NCBI GenBank assembly: GCA_000181795.3
Contig: CM012954.1
Coordinates: forward strand, 14,696,053-14,760,052
Length of the DNA: 64,000 nt
Direction: 5' to 3'
Source: Trichinella spiralis
Taxonomy: Eukaryota > Nematoda > Enoplea > Trichinellida > Trichinellidae
A model generated the notes under the pieces. That model did no database searches. It saw only the letters and a program-made list of their open reading frames with translations, and was not told the DNA's origin. The position numbers were made by a program, and so were the translations under genes. This document shows, in pieces, positions 13,501 through 25,708 of the stretch (within the stretch, counting starts at the first letter, position 1; every line of letters starts with the position of its first letter).

Positions 13501-16500
13501 TTCACGAACTTGATTTGTAATTCCATTTTAATAATTTTCCATGTTTCTGTCGGTATTGACTTGATATTTTTCATAGGATGGGATCGATTTTGAAACTGCA
13601 CGGTCAACAGCTTCGTAAATATTGCTCAATGTTCAAATGGCGCCTATTCGAAGCGTTGGTTCATTTGAATCCGTCTTATTATTTGAGTAAATTATAATTT
13701 TTGAATAATTGTAAATTGATGATACTTTTTTTCGATTTTTCAGGCTATTTTACAATTTTATTGCGTGAAGTTGTGTCCGAGTTCACCGTAGTCGAAGGTT
13801 CCAACGTCAACTGTACGTCACTTTTGCATGACTTTTGTTGCAACGAAGAAGCGATTCTGTTCGATTTGTCATTTCTGCTTTGCGATTACCGTCAAATTGA
13901 AGAACTGGTGTGCAATTTTATTATTATTAGGTTTAGTAAATATTTTAATATATTTTATTCACTTCTGCTCCCGTTAGATTCATCCAATTGCTCAGAAGCC
14001 TGCTGCTGTTGCCGGTTCCGAGTTGAACGTCTTCGAGCTGTGCCTTCAAACTGATAAGGTAACTGAGATTGGTGGTAACTGATAAGCAAGGAAGGATTGG
14101 TTGAAGTTTAAATTTATTTATTTATTTATTTGTTTGTTTGTTTGTTCATCGTTGGTAATTGAGAATTTTAGATTGCTTTCATGCAGCCGACGTTGCCATT
14201 GTCGACAGCTCTGGTGGACGCGTCGGTGATGTTGTTCGGGCACGTATTTCCATACGTGCAAAGCAAGCACCGCGTGCAAATGATGGAACACTTTGCCGAC
14301 TGCATCAAACAGCTCAAAGGCGCCAAACAAGCCACTGTCCAGGGTAACGTGGTTTTGGCGTTGATTTGGTCTTTGAAAGTCAGTTTGTTGTTGATCTTTG
14401 GGGTTTTTTTTTCTTCGTCGTTCACTCATTGGTCAGTTGTGTGTTCAGAATTTGGCCGACGGTAAGCTGAGTTTGGAAAAATCCGGCAACTTGTTGGACA
14501 CTGTGTTGAACTTGGTGACCAGCCTGCTGCCCTGCCCGTCAGTGGTTCTGCGCTACGCGGCCGCGGAGGCGTTCGGCCGTCTGGCCCAAGTGGCACCGGA
14601 GCCGCAATTTATTGCCGAAATGGTCCAAGTTAGCTATGACAAGTATGTTGTACAGTTGTCGAGCGTGACTTTGTTTATTTGTTTATTCTGCAATAGGTTG
14701 AAGCTTTGTCGTGACGCGAACACTCGCACCGGCCATTCGTTGGCGTTGGGCTGCTTGCATCGTTACGTCGGAGGCTTGGCCAGTGGTCATCAGTTGGACG
14801 TCAGCGTCAGCGTGCTTTTGGCGCTGGCTCAGGATACCAGCTCCCAGCTTGTTCAAGTGATGATGTTTTACTTTTGTTCGCTTGTTTATTGGTATATTTT
14901 GCTTTTTTTGCACGTTCATTCTTCAGGTTTGGGCGTTGTATTCGTTGCGTTTGATTGCCGATTCCGGCGGTCCGATGTATCGCAGTTTTGTAGAGCCGAC
15001 GTTGAATGTTTGTCTGAATCTTTTGCTATCGTCGAGTTCGTTCACGGCCAACGACGTTGGTCAGTGCGTCAGTCGACTGGTTGCCGCTTTGATCACCACC
15101 GTCGGTCCAGAGCTGCAAAGTGAAAAGAATTTTGTTTGTTTGTTTGTTTGTTTGTTTGTTTTGCATATTATTATGTTTCAGATAATGTTGGCAGTGTTGT
15201 GAGAATAAGGTCAAATTTTTTGGTAATCAGTGCAATAATGAGTGCTCATCCGGATCCATTTGTCCAAGCGCAGTCCATCGGCTGCTATCAGCAGCTTTAT
15301 CTGTTCGCTCCTCTGCATGTCGATCTTTCTCTTTTGGTTCGTCGACTTTGCGTAAGAAAGTGCAGAAAAGCTGAATTTATTTGCCACATTTCAACGGCAG
15401 TATATTATTTTGTAGTCACTTTTTACAAGTTGTCATTTAATATTGCGTCGTGCGGCTTTTTGTTGTCTGAGACAGCTGGTGCAGCGTGAAGCTCGTCAAG
15501 TTCACCAGCATGTGCAGGCTTTAATTCCCGAAGGGCTGAACGCAGCCAAAGTACGTATAAAAGGCAGTGCTTCAGCAACGGATATTGCATCTTATTTGTC
15601 TGCACCATCTATTCAGGATAGTGTGTTGCCGGAGACTGGTATCGAGGGTGCTTTGTTTGCTGCTTTGGATGACGAAGATGATCCGTCGGCGGTTTCGGAT
15701 TTGAAAGAGATTTTGTTGAATTTGGTCCAATCGTTGGGCAGTGAAAATTTGGCCCACTGGCTCGAACTGTGCAAGGATGTGGTCGCGTCGGCCGACTGTA
15801 ATCAGTCCAAAGAGGTTCCAGTTGCACAGGACGAGCAGCAAGAAGATGATGCGTGGCATGTAGCCGAGTCCAGCCGTGAGCAGGAGCGCAGTTCCCGTTG
15901 GCCGAGCAGAGTTTTTGCCGTTCAGTTGGTGCAGAAGTTGATCACCGCCTGCGAAGGCGAACGAGCCCATTTCGACTTGGCTCTTGCCAAAGAGCTTCAA
16001 ATGAACGGTCGAAAAAGTGAATCTTATTATTATTATTATTGTTGGTGTTGTTGTTGTATGTTAATATGTCGGTGCAATTTTAGGTGACTATCTTGTATTG
16101 CATCTTTCTGATTTGGTACGCATGAGTTTCATGGCTGCGACTTCGAATTGCACTGAACTCAGGCTGGCAGGACTTTCTTGTTTAAAGGTGAAAATGGTTG
16201 AGCTTTGGTTTTATATATTTTTAAATTACAAAAAAACCATTTCAGAATGTTATATCGAAATTTGCCGACGTGCCCGAGCCAGAATTTTCCGGCCATTTCA
16301 TTTTGGAGCAATTCCAAGCGCAGGTAATGATTTTCATAGAAGAACTAAAACATATGTATATATGTGTATGTCGGCATTGGTTTTTCAGGTGAGCGCAGCT
16401 TTACGGCCTGCGTTTAGCATCGACACTCCGGGCAATATTACTGCACTTGCGTGTGAAGTATAGAATTATTTTTTTTCTATTTATTACTGGTATTCGATAA

Positions 16501-19442
16501 GTTTTGTTCTTGTCAGGTTTGCAGCTCTTGGATTAGCAGCGGCGTTGCGAAAGATGTGAACAATTTGCGACGCGTCCATCAGCTACTTGTGGCGCCGTTG
16601 TCGAAATTGAAAACTGAATCTATCAGTGTACACTTGTACAATGAAAGTTGCACCGCTTTGGAGAAATTATCCGTGCTGAAAGCTTGGGCTGAAGTAAGTT
16701 TTTTGTTGACTAGAACAATTTCATTTCACCGGATGAAATTTTATTATTCAGGTATACATTGTGGCGATGAATCAAGAATTGGGTAGAACCGATCGCGGTG
16801 CTTCTCTGTGTTCAACCGGTCAGCCGGACGTTTGCTATTCGGATGTTCTGCTGCAGTTGGTCGAACCGGAACTGAACATGCTGGTCGAATATTGGCTAGC
16901 AGTTCTGAGAGATTATGCGTTGTTGTCCTTGCCGGCCGAGTTCCACTCCCAGCTTCCAGCCGAAGGTATCTGTTTCACGTTGGAAACCGCAGATCTGGTC
17001 AGACCGTATTACAAGTCGGTTTGGGCGACCGTGCTGTTGGCCGCTTCGATATGGCTGAGCGGCAACAACTTTGAACTCTCCACTGTTGAGCCAGCCGACG
17101 AAGGCACACGTCTCAACGTTCTCAAAGATTATACCAAAACCGAATGGTTCCACATATTGCTCGGTACTGTTGAAGCATCAGTATTGTCCATCGTGAAAAG
17201 TATCCATCCAATCTGTTCAATGTATCAATTTTCCATTTTTCAGGAATCTCGATCGAAGCACTTTGCAGCCCGAAAAATTTCGACCCACTGCACATCCGAT
17301 TCTGCTTGGCCAGCATCAAGGTGATGCTCGCCAACGAATGGGCTCAGCTTCAACTGCTTGCCGGTGCGAAATTGGCGGTCGATCTGTTGAACGTGATGCA
17401 CAGGTGGGGATAATGGGAAAATTTGCATTTTCACTCAGTTTCCAAAAAGGTGTTATTGTTGTTTTCCATTTTCATTTTCAGACTTGTACTTACCAGAGAG
17501 AATGTCCAATTGCAATCTTTGTGTGCCGACATTGTCGTTTTGGTGCTGGATGCGGCCGGCAGGTGTTGCGATTCGATGCAGAGCGGTGCGAAAAGTGATT
17601 TTTTGCCAAGTGAGAGCCAATTTCTTCTGTTTGTTCCCCCACCCCCCCCCACCCCCATGTTCGACGACACTGATGGAAAATTTCTTCAGCTGAAAGCGGC
17701 GGCAAGCTTTACTGCGGCATGGAAGGCGGTGACGACGGCCTGTTCCACGTGAATAATTCGATTGTTTACGCCGCTCTTGAAGTTATTCTTTGTTTGCTTG
17801 TTCGTCAGGTAAAATTGCTTGGTTGATCGATCGATTGATTTGATTGGTTAATTTTGTGATTTTCAGGTACCTGAAATCAATCCCGTCATCGTTCGCAGTA
17901 AGACATTTCTGGCGCAGCGGCGGAGCGCTACAGTCACACTTTCCAACGAATCGCGGCAGCTCTTGACCACGGCCGTGAGATGCTTGGTCAAATTGTCGTC
18001 GATGTGCTCTGATGAAGGTATGCAAGCAGAGGATGTGTATATTTTTTCAGTTTCAACGGAACGTTTTGTCGTTCTCTTGTCAGGCAGGCTAACTTTATTG
18101 CCAATCCAATTGTACTTGCTGACCAATACAGTACGTGAGACGTCGAATTTGCACAACGAACCGTTGGTTCACGGTGGTGGTCCGGGATCGTCGACCGGCG
18201 GCGACTTTTGCCCCAAGCAGCCAGCTGCCGCCGCGTTGCAATCAATTCGTTGCTTGTTGAAAAAGCCAGTACTGCTTCAAGATGGGGCAACATCAGAACC
18301 GGACCCGAGGTGGGTGCGCATCATGCAATGCGCTCTCTGGTCTCTTTTGCTCACCGACAAAGGTAAGCATGGAAGAGCGAAAAAAATATACATATGTATA
18401 ATGTTGTTGTTTGTTTTCGGCTTATCTAATTGATCGCTTTTCCTTTTTGCATAGAAGAAAGCACGGAAAATGATCGAAGCACGTTAATTTTATCCGTAGC
18501 AATATTTATGCTAAATTCACCGAAGCCGGTGTTGAATCATTGCCAAATCCGCGATCGGATTTGTGGTCTTTTACGCAGCTGTCTTGCCGAAGATTGCAAT
18601 TTCAATGTGAAAAGATTTATTCATATTTTTAATAATTTATTAATAATATAATTGTTGTTGTTGATTGTTTGCCACAGGTTCAGGTGACCTGCTTGCAGAC
18701 GTTGGCGTCGACTTTCGCCTGCAAGGACAGGTCGGTTTCGAGTGAATTTATCCAAGCGTTGGCGCCGACCGTGGTCGACAAGGTCCGAAGCTATTTGGTG
18801 TCGGATAATTGCGGCGAGGCGGTCACTCTGCCGGGCGGATTTCAAGACGCTTGCAGTTCTCGTGTGCTGGTGGAATCGTTGAAAGCGTTGGAAAATTTAA
18901 TCCACGCCGCTCAAGAAACTCAACAAAGTCAGTTTGTGTCAATTGATTAATTCATTAATTAATTATTCAATTATCCATGTTTGTACACGTACAAAAAAAC
19001 AGGGTTACCGTTGTTGGCGTTGGTGGTGCATTTTTTGTTGGCACTGACGGCGGTCGAAGATAATGTCAGAGGGTCGAAAGTGCGTCGACAATTGTACGAC
19101 TTTGCCATGGAGCGGATGAACTCGATCGGTTCGCTTTACACTACAGAATTCAAAGCTCTGCTTGGTCAGCTTCCGAGCCTGAAAGCACGGGTGGAAAAAG
19201 CGCTCAGGTCCGCTTACTCCACTACAGCGGCCCCTACTGCTGCTGCTGCTGAGCAACGGTTTTCGTTGAATTTTAAAAATAAACAACAACAGCAACCCTT
19301 GGATCAACAATCTGCATCACCAAGCGATCTGCTGAACCAACAGCAGTCATCAGCCACCGCTGCCAACAAGCAAACCCAAGCTGACCAGCCATCGATCACG
19401 CTGACCATGGATTTCAGCGGTTTTGTCAAAAGCGCATCTTGA
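10570..19442 (+). CDS. HEATR5B/Laa1-family HEAT-repeat protein (AP-1 adaptor-associated)
   Basis: A very large protein made of HEAT repeats. The family (vertebrate HEATR5A/B, fly Heatr5, yeast Laa1) binds the AP-1 clathrin adaptor with aftiphilin/gamma-synergin and acts in trans-Golgi/endosome traffic. Roughly 25-30 exons can be followed in order; the first ones are 10570-10695, 10765-10976, 11045-11153, 11238-11387, 11482-11650 and 11726-11913, all GT-AG and in frame. Family landmarks in order: [11 protein letters not shown] (11.08 kb), [11 protein letters not shown] (11.82 kb), [16 protein letters not shown] (12.7 kb), DFYTWQVTL (13.29 kb), [17 protein letters not shown] (14.73 kb), [13 protein letters not shown] (14.97 kb), FDLALAKE (15.97 kb), [22 protein letters not shown] (16.09 kb), [15 protein letters not shown] (16.9 kb) and a Gln/Ser-rich tail before the stop at 19440-19442. 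Exons are clearly more GC-rich than the introns. Human HEATR5B is about 2070 residues; this one is of similar or slightly smaller size. Some short exons may be misjoined. Confidence 0.93.
14108..14147. repeat. (ATTT)n(GTTT)n microsatellite in a HEATR5 intron
   Basis: Consecutive tttatttattt units pass into tttgtttgtttg. A similar pure (TTTG)n run of about seven units lies at 15132-15160 in another intron of the same gene. These are simple length-variable intronic repeats. Confidence 0.8.
17636..17656. repeat. C-run tract in a HEATR5 intron (possible G-quadruplex on the minus strand)
   Basis: C5-A-C9-A-C5 on the plus strand, inside the intron between the exon ending near 17610 and the acceptor near 17689. 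The complementary strand has three G-runs, the middle one long enough to give two tracts, so a quadruplex is possible. It could also simply be a polypyrimidine stretch. Confidence 0.6.
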
Positions 19443-19930
19443 GTGCGTGTGTCTTTTTTTTCTGTTTTAATTTATTTAAATTTTAAACACGATTTTCATT
19501 ATCTTTTTAAAATTTTCTTCTCCTTCCACACCATTGTGGTGGTGGACAGGGAACAAGTATTAATTTTTCTTTTCTTTTCAAAATTTTCCATGCTCAACAA
19601 TAGCTACAAGCTAGCTGGTCCATATTACTATTTTACAGAGTTTTTTTTTAATTTTAATTTTAATTTTAATAAAAGGAAACTTTTTTTACATAAATTTTTT
19701 CTATTAAAAAGGGGAAACGTTTTCATTGTAATAAATTTCTGATTATGATTGAAAAGAAAAAGATGAATGTGGAGTAGTAAGTAGGTGTTTTACTCGGAAA
19801 ACAGTGTGATGTGATGTTCTATACTGTATAATAATATGATGAGATGAATTAATTGATTCTGATTGATCTACTTTGATAAATAAATTGTAAATGAGTAAGT
19901 GTTCGGCAAGATGAATTTCTGCCGTGCTTG

Positions 19931-22900
19931 TCAAGTGAGTTGCAAGTGGCAGAGGGGATCCATTTTCAAAACTCGGATCACCAAGTACTGTTTGAAAGTG
20001 TCCCAGCCGTCGTTGGAACACTGGCCGGCCAGGACCCGGCGCAAGCAGGGCAAGGCGCTGTTGAATGTCGGGCAGATGAGGCCGATATCCCGGCGGACGA
20101 TGGTCGGCAACTCTTTGGGCAAGCAGGCGCCGAACTCCGACCCTCTGGCGACGGTCTGGATGCAGGAGAAGTGTTTGAAAAATTCGTCCCTCGTCGTCCA
20201 ACTGCACGGGTAGGACAGAAGCGAGATCAGCTCGTCGAAAACGTAATACTTGCGGAAGCAGTTGCGCCGGACCGAGATGCGGGTCCGGCGGTTCGCCTCC
20301 TTCAAATCCTCGCACACCTTTTCCAAGTAGGCTTTGTCGAACGAAAATACCGACGGGTAAATGTCGGACAATTTCAGCCGTTTGCCAACTTCCAAATAGA
20401 GTTGTTTGAAATTTTCGTCAATTTCGCGTTTGTTCTCTTGAGTGCAGATATTTTTCGCGTAAAATTCCAAATCTGAACATGCAAAACAACAATCAATGCA
20501 TACCGCTAACGACACTGATCACTTGTAATTTGTGATTGATGATGAATCGATGAACGTGACACGCGTCCGATTTTCAACAACTGGAATAGTACAATTTTGA
20601 AATCTATCAGATCGATGAAAGCAGAAGTTGCATTTTTTTTAGCTGGTGAAAACTATTTTACCCGCCCCCCCCACACACACTTTTCTCGTCTCCACTACTG
20701 CCGATTCACGTCAGTTTTTTTCGTTGATAATCTGATAAAATACCGTACTCTGACCTTACTGTAGATGAGCAATGATTAATTGAGTGAAATTTGAATTTGT
20801 TGAACTTCGCTCGACCGAATTGACGGAAAATGAACAACTAATTGACAAAGCACAATCAGAGCATCAAACAACAACGAACGACAAGATCGGTGTTTTTCCA
20901 CGCCGACCACCAGCAAGTGTTGACGAACAAGCAATAACAACGCACGAATTTTTTAAATTTACATCTTGGCTAACTTATAAATATCGTTCTATATTCTTCT
21001 TACATACATTTTCACTCCTAAATTGTTCATTTATATTAATAATATTTTTCAAAAAATATAACAAAAAAAATTCAAAAAATTGAACAATATACATGAATTT
21101 TCTTTTTACTGTAAAGGAGAAAAACTTGCTCTTGTTGAATTACTAATTTGTTTTTTTTCTGTTTGAACAAAAGCAACAATTCAGTGTTGAAATTTTCATA
21201 CTTTTCCCACATTTATCACCTACTGCATGGTTCGAATTGGTGAACCAAGTGTCTAGTTGCCTTGAAAAAGGTAAGTTCTTTGTTGCATGTTGTCAATGGA
21301 ATAAATAGTATGAAATAGAGCAGATGAAAAGTTTCCAGCTACTTTTATTTCAATTTTTTTACTCTCGTGGTCGTTGTTGTTTGTATATTGCTAATTAATT
21401 CTGCTTGACAAAGTGACAACTTGTTGGAAATCAATCACTTTTGCCTTATCAATGAATAGGTTATGAAAATCTGGTGTGCAAACGGTTTCTTCAAGCTATC
21501 GTTGTTTTTGAATTTATAAAAAAATGTCTATTAATTGATATTTTCTGGCAATTTTTGTAATGAAACAGTCAGTTGGACGTGTTATTTGTTCTTTTTAAGA
21601 TGAATCATTACGGTAGTTATTAATTGTTGATTGAACTGATGAAATTTGAATGAAAATACCGTAGCAGGCACGGTACACACTTGATTGGGGTGTGGTGAAG
21701 AGAAATAAAATTAGTCAAACTTACTGTTTCGTATTGGCAAGTCGACTGTGGTACTTTGCAATAGGAAAGGTTTTGTCGTCCATGTTTCGGTCACGGTCGT
21801 CGGTGTGGTGACTTGGCCAGTGGTCAGTAGTCGAGTGACAAATTTCGGTGTCTCGCTGATTTCGGCGGCAGTGGGCGTGGGTGTGGCAGTTGTGGTCGTC
21901 GTCGTGGTGGTGGTGGTTGTGGGCGTGGTTGTTTCACTGGGTACAGAAGCCTCGTCGGCGAGGGTTGTGGTCTTTGTCGTTTTGGTGTTCATTCGCTCCC
22001 TTTCCGCGGCTTTGTTCACCGCTTCCATGTCGTTCTCGCATGCGCACCGCTGACAGCCGTCCTGGCCGGTGACGATGATGCACTTCGGTGCCGGGTGTGG
22101 ACATTTGACCGTTTCGCAACGTTTGATCGGCTTGCAGTAACAATTGCTCGGGCATTTTCCATACCAAGTTATTACACATTCGTCCGGGCAGTGAAATGGT
22201 TCACCACATTCTGGATTTTCTGAAATTGAATTCTTTTATCTTATATGCATATACGACATATTCCATTAGCTGATAAGACCGATTCAATATGGGGCAACAC
22301 GTATTAATTTCTTCAAATTGGTCCATTTAAACAAGCAATTGTGTAATTTTATTCGACTCTAGAATGAGCAATTTTGGCAATATATCTGGTGTCCTATTGA
22401 AAAAAGCAATGATTTTTTCTATTACTATTTGGTTGCACTTTTCTTCTGATAATGAGACTTTTCACAAACCGGTTGGACAGTGGTGGACAAAAATTTTTTA
22501 TACTCGGTGTTCCTTTTCCTGTAAGCTATTATTCTACTTTTTTTCAAGAGGGATATAATGCATACAATATATAGCCTATTGAAAATGAAACAATAATTTA
22601 ACAGAGAAAAAATTCAACTATGTATAATCTTTTCAATCTGCAATATTTATGTATTTTATTTTATTTCAAAAAAAGTAGATAATATTTTTGAAAATTATTA
22701 TTATTACTATTATCAGTTTATGTTTATTTCAAAAATAAAGGTGGAGTCTTGTTCACAGTTTTATTTCTTCACTCATCATCGTCAGTGTCCTAAAATTGTT
22801 CGCTCTAATTCAAAGCGAAACGGTGCAAATGCCAATTAAACTGATCTACTGTTACTGATAAAATGCATTTGATTAATACTTGTGATACTTCACCTTTTGA

Positions 22901-23490
22901 TGATAAGCTTCGACTGTTCATTTATTTATTCGTTTAACATTGCACGCAATTATTCTAGTTCTCATCAAATTCACTTATTCCATTTTCAATGGATGTAATT
23001 ATTATTTGAAGAAAAATAAAAGAAAGAAAGAAAGAATTCATAATTTTCAATTAATATTTGACCAAATGTCACAAAGTTGAATTACATTTTTTTCCTCTCT
23101 CATCAGTTAGTATTAGTGATTTCAATTTCCATTGCTGTGCTTATTTATTATTATTTTTTTTGTACAGTTTTTACTGTTTAAAATGGAATTTTCAACATTA
23201 AAAATGAAAAAAATTGATTATTCAAAACTGATCATTTGCATTTTCAGATATAGAATTCTGTTCTGAATTGTTGTCGATAGCCTGCTGTTTGTGTCAGTTG
23301 ATTCTATGAATTATTCATTATTGGAATAAAATCAAAAAAACAGAACACCATAATAAAATATGCAAAAATGGAAATACATACCGTGGACGAACGAACTGCT
23401 CTGGTGAACAGCAGCCATTAGAAGCATGAGCAGCATCGTGGTCGGGATTGGTTGGGATGTTTTGAATAAGCATCGTCTTATGAGATTCAT
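19931..23490 (-). CDS. Secreted protein: antistasin/TIL-like Cys domain, Thr-rich mucin stretch, ten-Cys C-terminal domain
   Basis: Three exons join in frame to 381 residues: 23382-23490, 21725-22219 and 19931-20472. Exon 1 encodes a signal peptide (MLLMLLMAAVHQSSSFVHG at its end). Exon 2 encodes a Cys-rich segment (spacings such as CPSNCYCK and GCQRCAC) like antistasin/TIL-type inhibitor modules, then about 90 residues rich in Thr/Pro, including an uninterrupted Thr run, likely O-glycosylated. Exon 3 encodes a domain with ten cysteines (around ICTQE, VCEDL, RNCFRKYY, YPCSW, FSCIQ, GACLP, LICPT, LPCLRR, GQCSN, PLCHL), which resembles nematode DUF19 or CPG4 (chondroitin proteoglycan 4) modules. 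Two introns exceed 1 kb. The gene is convergent with HEATR5 (stops 490 bp apart). Function is unknown; an extracellular matrix, eggshell or inhibitor role is inference. The exon joins are well supported by phase; the domain names are tentative. Confidence 0.75.
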
Positions 23491-24525
23491 CTCTACTGTC
23501 CGGTATGTGTATGTGTGTGTGTGTGTCCTGTGTGAGAGTTTGCCGTTGAAATGAGCACCAATTGCTTGTCTATTCGGTGATGGAAAATTTGCCGCCAATC
23601 TGCGTCACGAGCACAGCAAAAGCCAGAATGATCGAGACACGATCATTCATTCTGATTGGTCGAACTTGATGATCTGGGCTACTAATTCTCTTCTCTTCTC
23701 TTCTCTCTCCGTCTGTGTCTCTTCTCTATGCTTTCACTTTCTCTCCTGAAGATGGCGTTCCACGAACTTTTTTTGCTTTCACATTCACACAACTGCGCTT
23801 CCAAAAGAAGAAAAAAAATATGCAAAATTAATGATAAGTAAGTATTATTTTTGTTTTTTTTATTCATTTCATAAATTGCAATACTGTTGATTTTGTCCAG
23901 TTTTTTTTCCACTCAAAATTTTCACCTTGACGATTAGGTACTTTTATAATGGGTTGACTGTTTTGTTTTTCTCTTTTAATTTTTGAAATCAAAGATCAAG
24001 AAAAAAAACAGTGGATCAATTCGAATTATCTCCAACTAATTGATACATAATTAATTTGCACTGCAGGTTTTTGTTGCGAACAACTTTTCAAATATTTTCC
24101 AAATGAAAAGGTGCGACTAAATCTTTCATGCAAATTTCCATGGACTTTTTATTATTTATTCAAGAAACCGGTTTCATTCTGGGAGATTTGTTTCAATTTT
24201 CTCCACTGACAGGTCATTTTTATTTTCTTTCGTCTGACGGTAGACTTTTTCCTGCAATTCAGGATGGTTTATTTGAAAATTGAAAAAATATGCAAATAAT
24301 TTATTTACTGTAGCTTTTCTGAAAGATCAAGTGAGATATTTTTTTAAAATTATTATTGAAAATTTCCGCGTAACTGTTTGTAAATGTTGGCAATTAGACA
24401 AAGTGTGTCGTTGTCTTTAAAATTTTATTTTACATTTCAATTATTTCAACACTTGAAACGTTTCTATCACGGCACTATTTGAAAACACTTTTCACCAGTA
24501 GAAAAAATAATTAATTTGTTCAATT
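23491..24525. other. Intergenic spacer between the two secreted-protein genes
   Basis: Apart from the promoter-like tract at 23680-23760, the sequence is AT-rich with no recognisable exon. It should hold the promoter of the Thr-rich gene and the 3' end of the WAP/lustrin gene. Confidence 0.5.
23680..23760 (-). promoter_or_regulatory. Pyrimidine-rich tract and YY1-like element upstream of the secreted Thr-rich gene
   Basis: A plus-strand CT-rich tract (about 23688-23747, GA-rich on the gene's strand) is followed by AAGATGGCG at 23749-23757, which matches the YY1 core-promoter consensus. It lies about 200-270 bp 5' of the start codon at 23490. Placement suits a promoter, but no experiment or start-site motif confirms it. 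A short CA/TG run lies at about 23511-23526. Confidence 0.3.
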
Positions 24526-25065
24526 TTACAATTTCATTTGGTTGCTTTGTCGAAGTTTCGTCACTGTCGGCCACAATATGCCGACCGTTCCACCGACATA
24601 ATTGAACGGAAACAGGCAACGATTGTTCCCATTGATGACGCAACATTTCAATATCCACGGACATTCCATGTCGTTGTCGCACGACGGACCCGCCGGTTCC
24701 CCACCGCCGGCAACTGCAGCCGGGCAAAGTCCAGCTTTGCTGTGCTTACAGCACAGACCGTAAAAGCAATAATAACCATACGGACAACGAACGGTGTAAC
24801 AATTTTTCAAAGGCTTCTCTCCGTCTGGGCAAACCCCTGAAAAAAAACAATTCTCCAATTATTTATTGTATTTTGTCATTTTTTTGCAGTCATTCAGTGC
24901 AATTTTTTTACTATCAACAACAGCAGCTTGCTTGGAATAATTTTCATTCAAATTCACGTCACTGTGCTCCACTTGAACTGGCAAACAGACTCTACTTTCT
25001 ACACGCGTACAGCATTTGTGCTTTTCTGGACAATCGCCATCACTGGTGCAAGATGACAAAGCAAC

Positions 25066-25097
<32 letters not shown>

Positions 25098-25191
25098 ACT
25101 TATTGTTTGCTGATTGGACAGAAATACTACCAGGCAAGTGAATTAAAAAAATCCACAAAGCAAAGCAATATTTTTTGTTCATAATCAACAT
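24526..25191 (-). CDS. Secreted WAP / lustrin-type Cys-rich protein
   Basis: Two exons (24912-25191, 24526-24836) join in frame to 196 residues. The start ATG at 25189-25191 precedes a signal peptide (KKYCFALWIFLIHLPGSIS). Then follow a run of ten Thr codons coded by an (ACT)n repeat, a first WAP-like half-domain (CTSDGDCPEKHKCCTR), a lustrin-type Cys segment (VRCPYGYYCFYGLCC), and a second WAP-like unit (CDNDMECPWILKCC). WAP and lustrin modules are found in extracellular protease inhibitors and in matrix or cuticle proteins; the sequence cannot decide between them. The gene lies on the same strand as the Thr-rich secreted gene, about 1 kb upstream of its start, and both have Thr runs and N-terminal signals. 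Upstream in-frame codons up to 25398 look like 5' UTR. The intron is 75 bp, GT-AG. Confidence 0.78.
25062..25093. repeat. (TAG/ACT)n trinucleotide repeat coding for polythreonine
   Basis: About ten tagtag units on the plus strand read as ACT (Thr) codons in the minus-strand WAP/lustrin gene. Repeat slippage would change the length of the Thr linker without a frameshift. Confidence 0.85.
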
Positions 25192-25708
25192 TGGATTGTT
25201 TTTTTTTGAAATTTTAAACAATTTAAAAAAAAGAAATGTCCTTCTTCTCTTCGAAAGCAACTGACGCGCAATATATTCACTTTGTGGAACAACAGTCGTC
25301 GTCAACAAACACTGTTGTTCATCGTCTTTCGACGGTTGTACTGCTGCTGCAAGATCTGAGTGAGATAAACAATCGCTTTTCACTGCACAAACAAGCAATA
25401 TTTACCTTGTAATCAGTCGAACAGGGGATCATCACTTTGAAAATTAAGTATTTCTCAGGCCAGTCGCCTGCCTATTCCTTTCTATTCAGCAGGTAAAAAT
25501 TCAAATCACACTTCATTGGCAAAATTGTATTCTGCATAACATAACGTGCCAGTTTGAATTTTTAAATTTTATTATTTATCTACATGCATAAATGAGAAAG
25601 ACTAATACATGTAAATTTCCGAACATTACTAATACATGCGTAAATATATAAATAAAGTATATACATATATATATATATATATTTGAAATAATAAACATGC
25701 TTATAAAT
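25192..25708. other. Spacer between ADA2 3' end and the WAP/lustrin gene
   Basis: AT-rich, with a short (AT)n run near 25664-25681. No SWIRM-like coding sequence or other gene was recognised on either strand. Confidence 0.5.

Noticed and set aside
21225..21250. Sequence resembling a tRNA B box (GGTTCGAATT)
   Set aside because: No matching A box or acceptor stem at the right distance; no tRNA was found anywhere in the window.
21748..22053. Val-rich plus-strand open frame
   Set aside because: It is the antisense shadow of the Thr-rich exon of the secreted gene on the minus strand.
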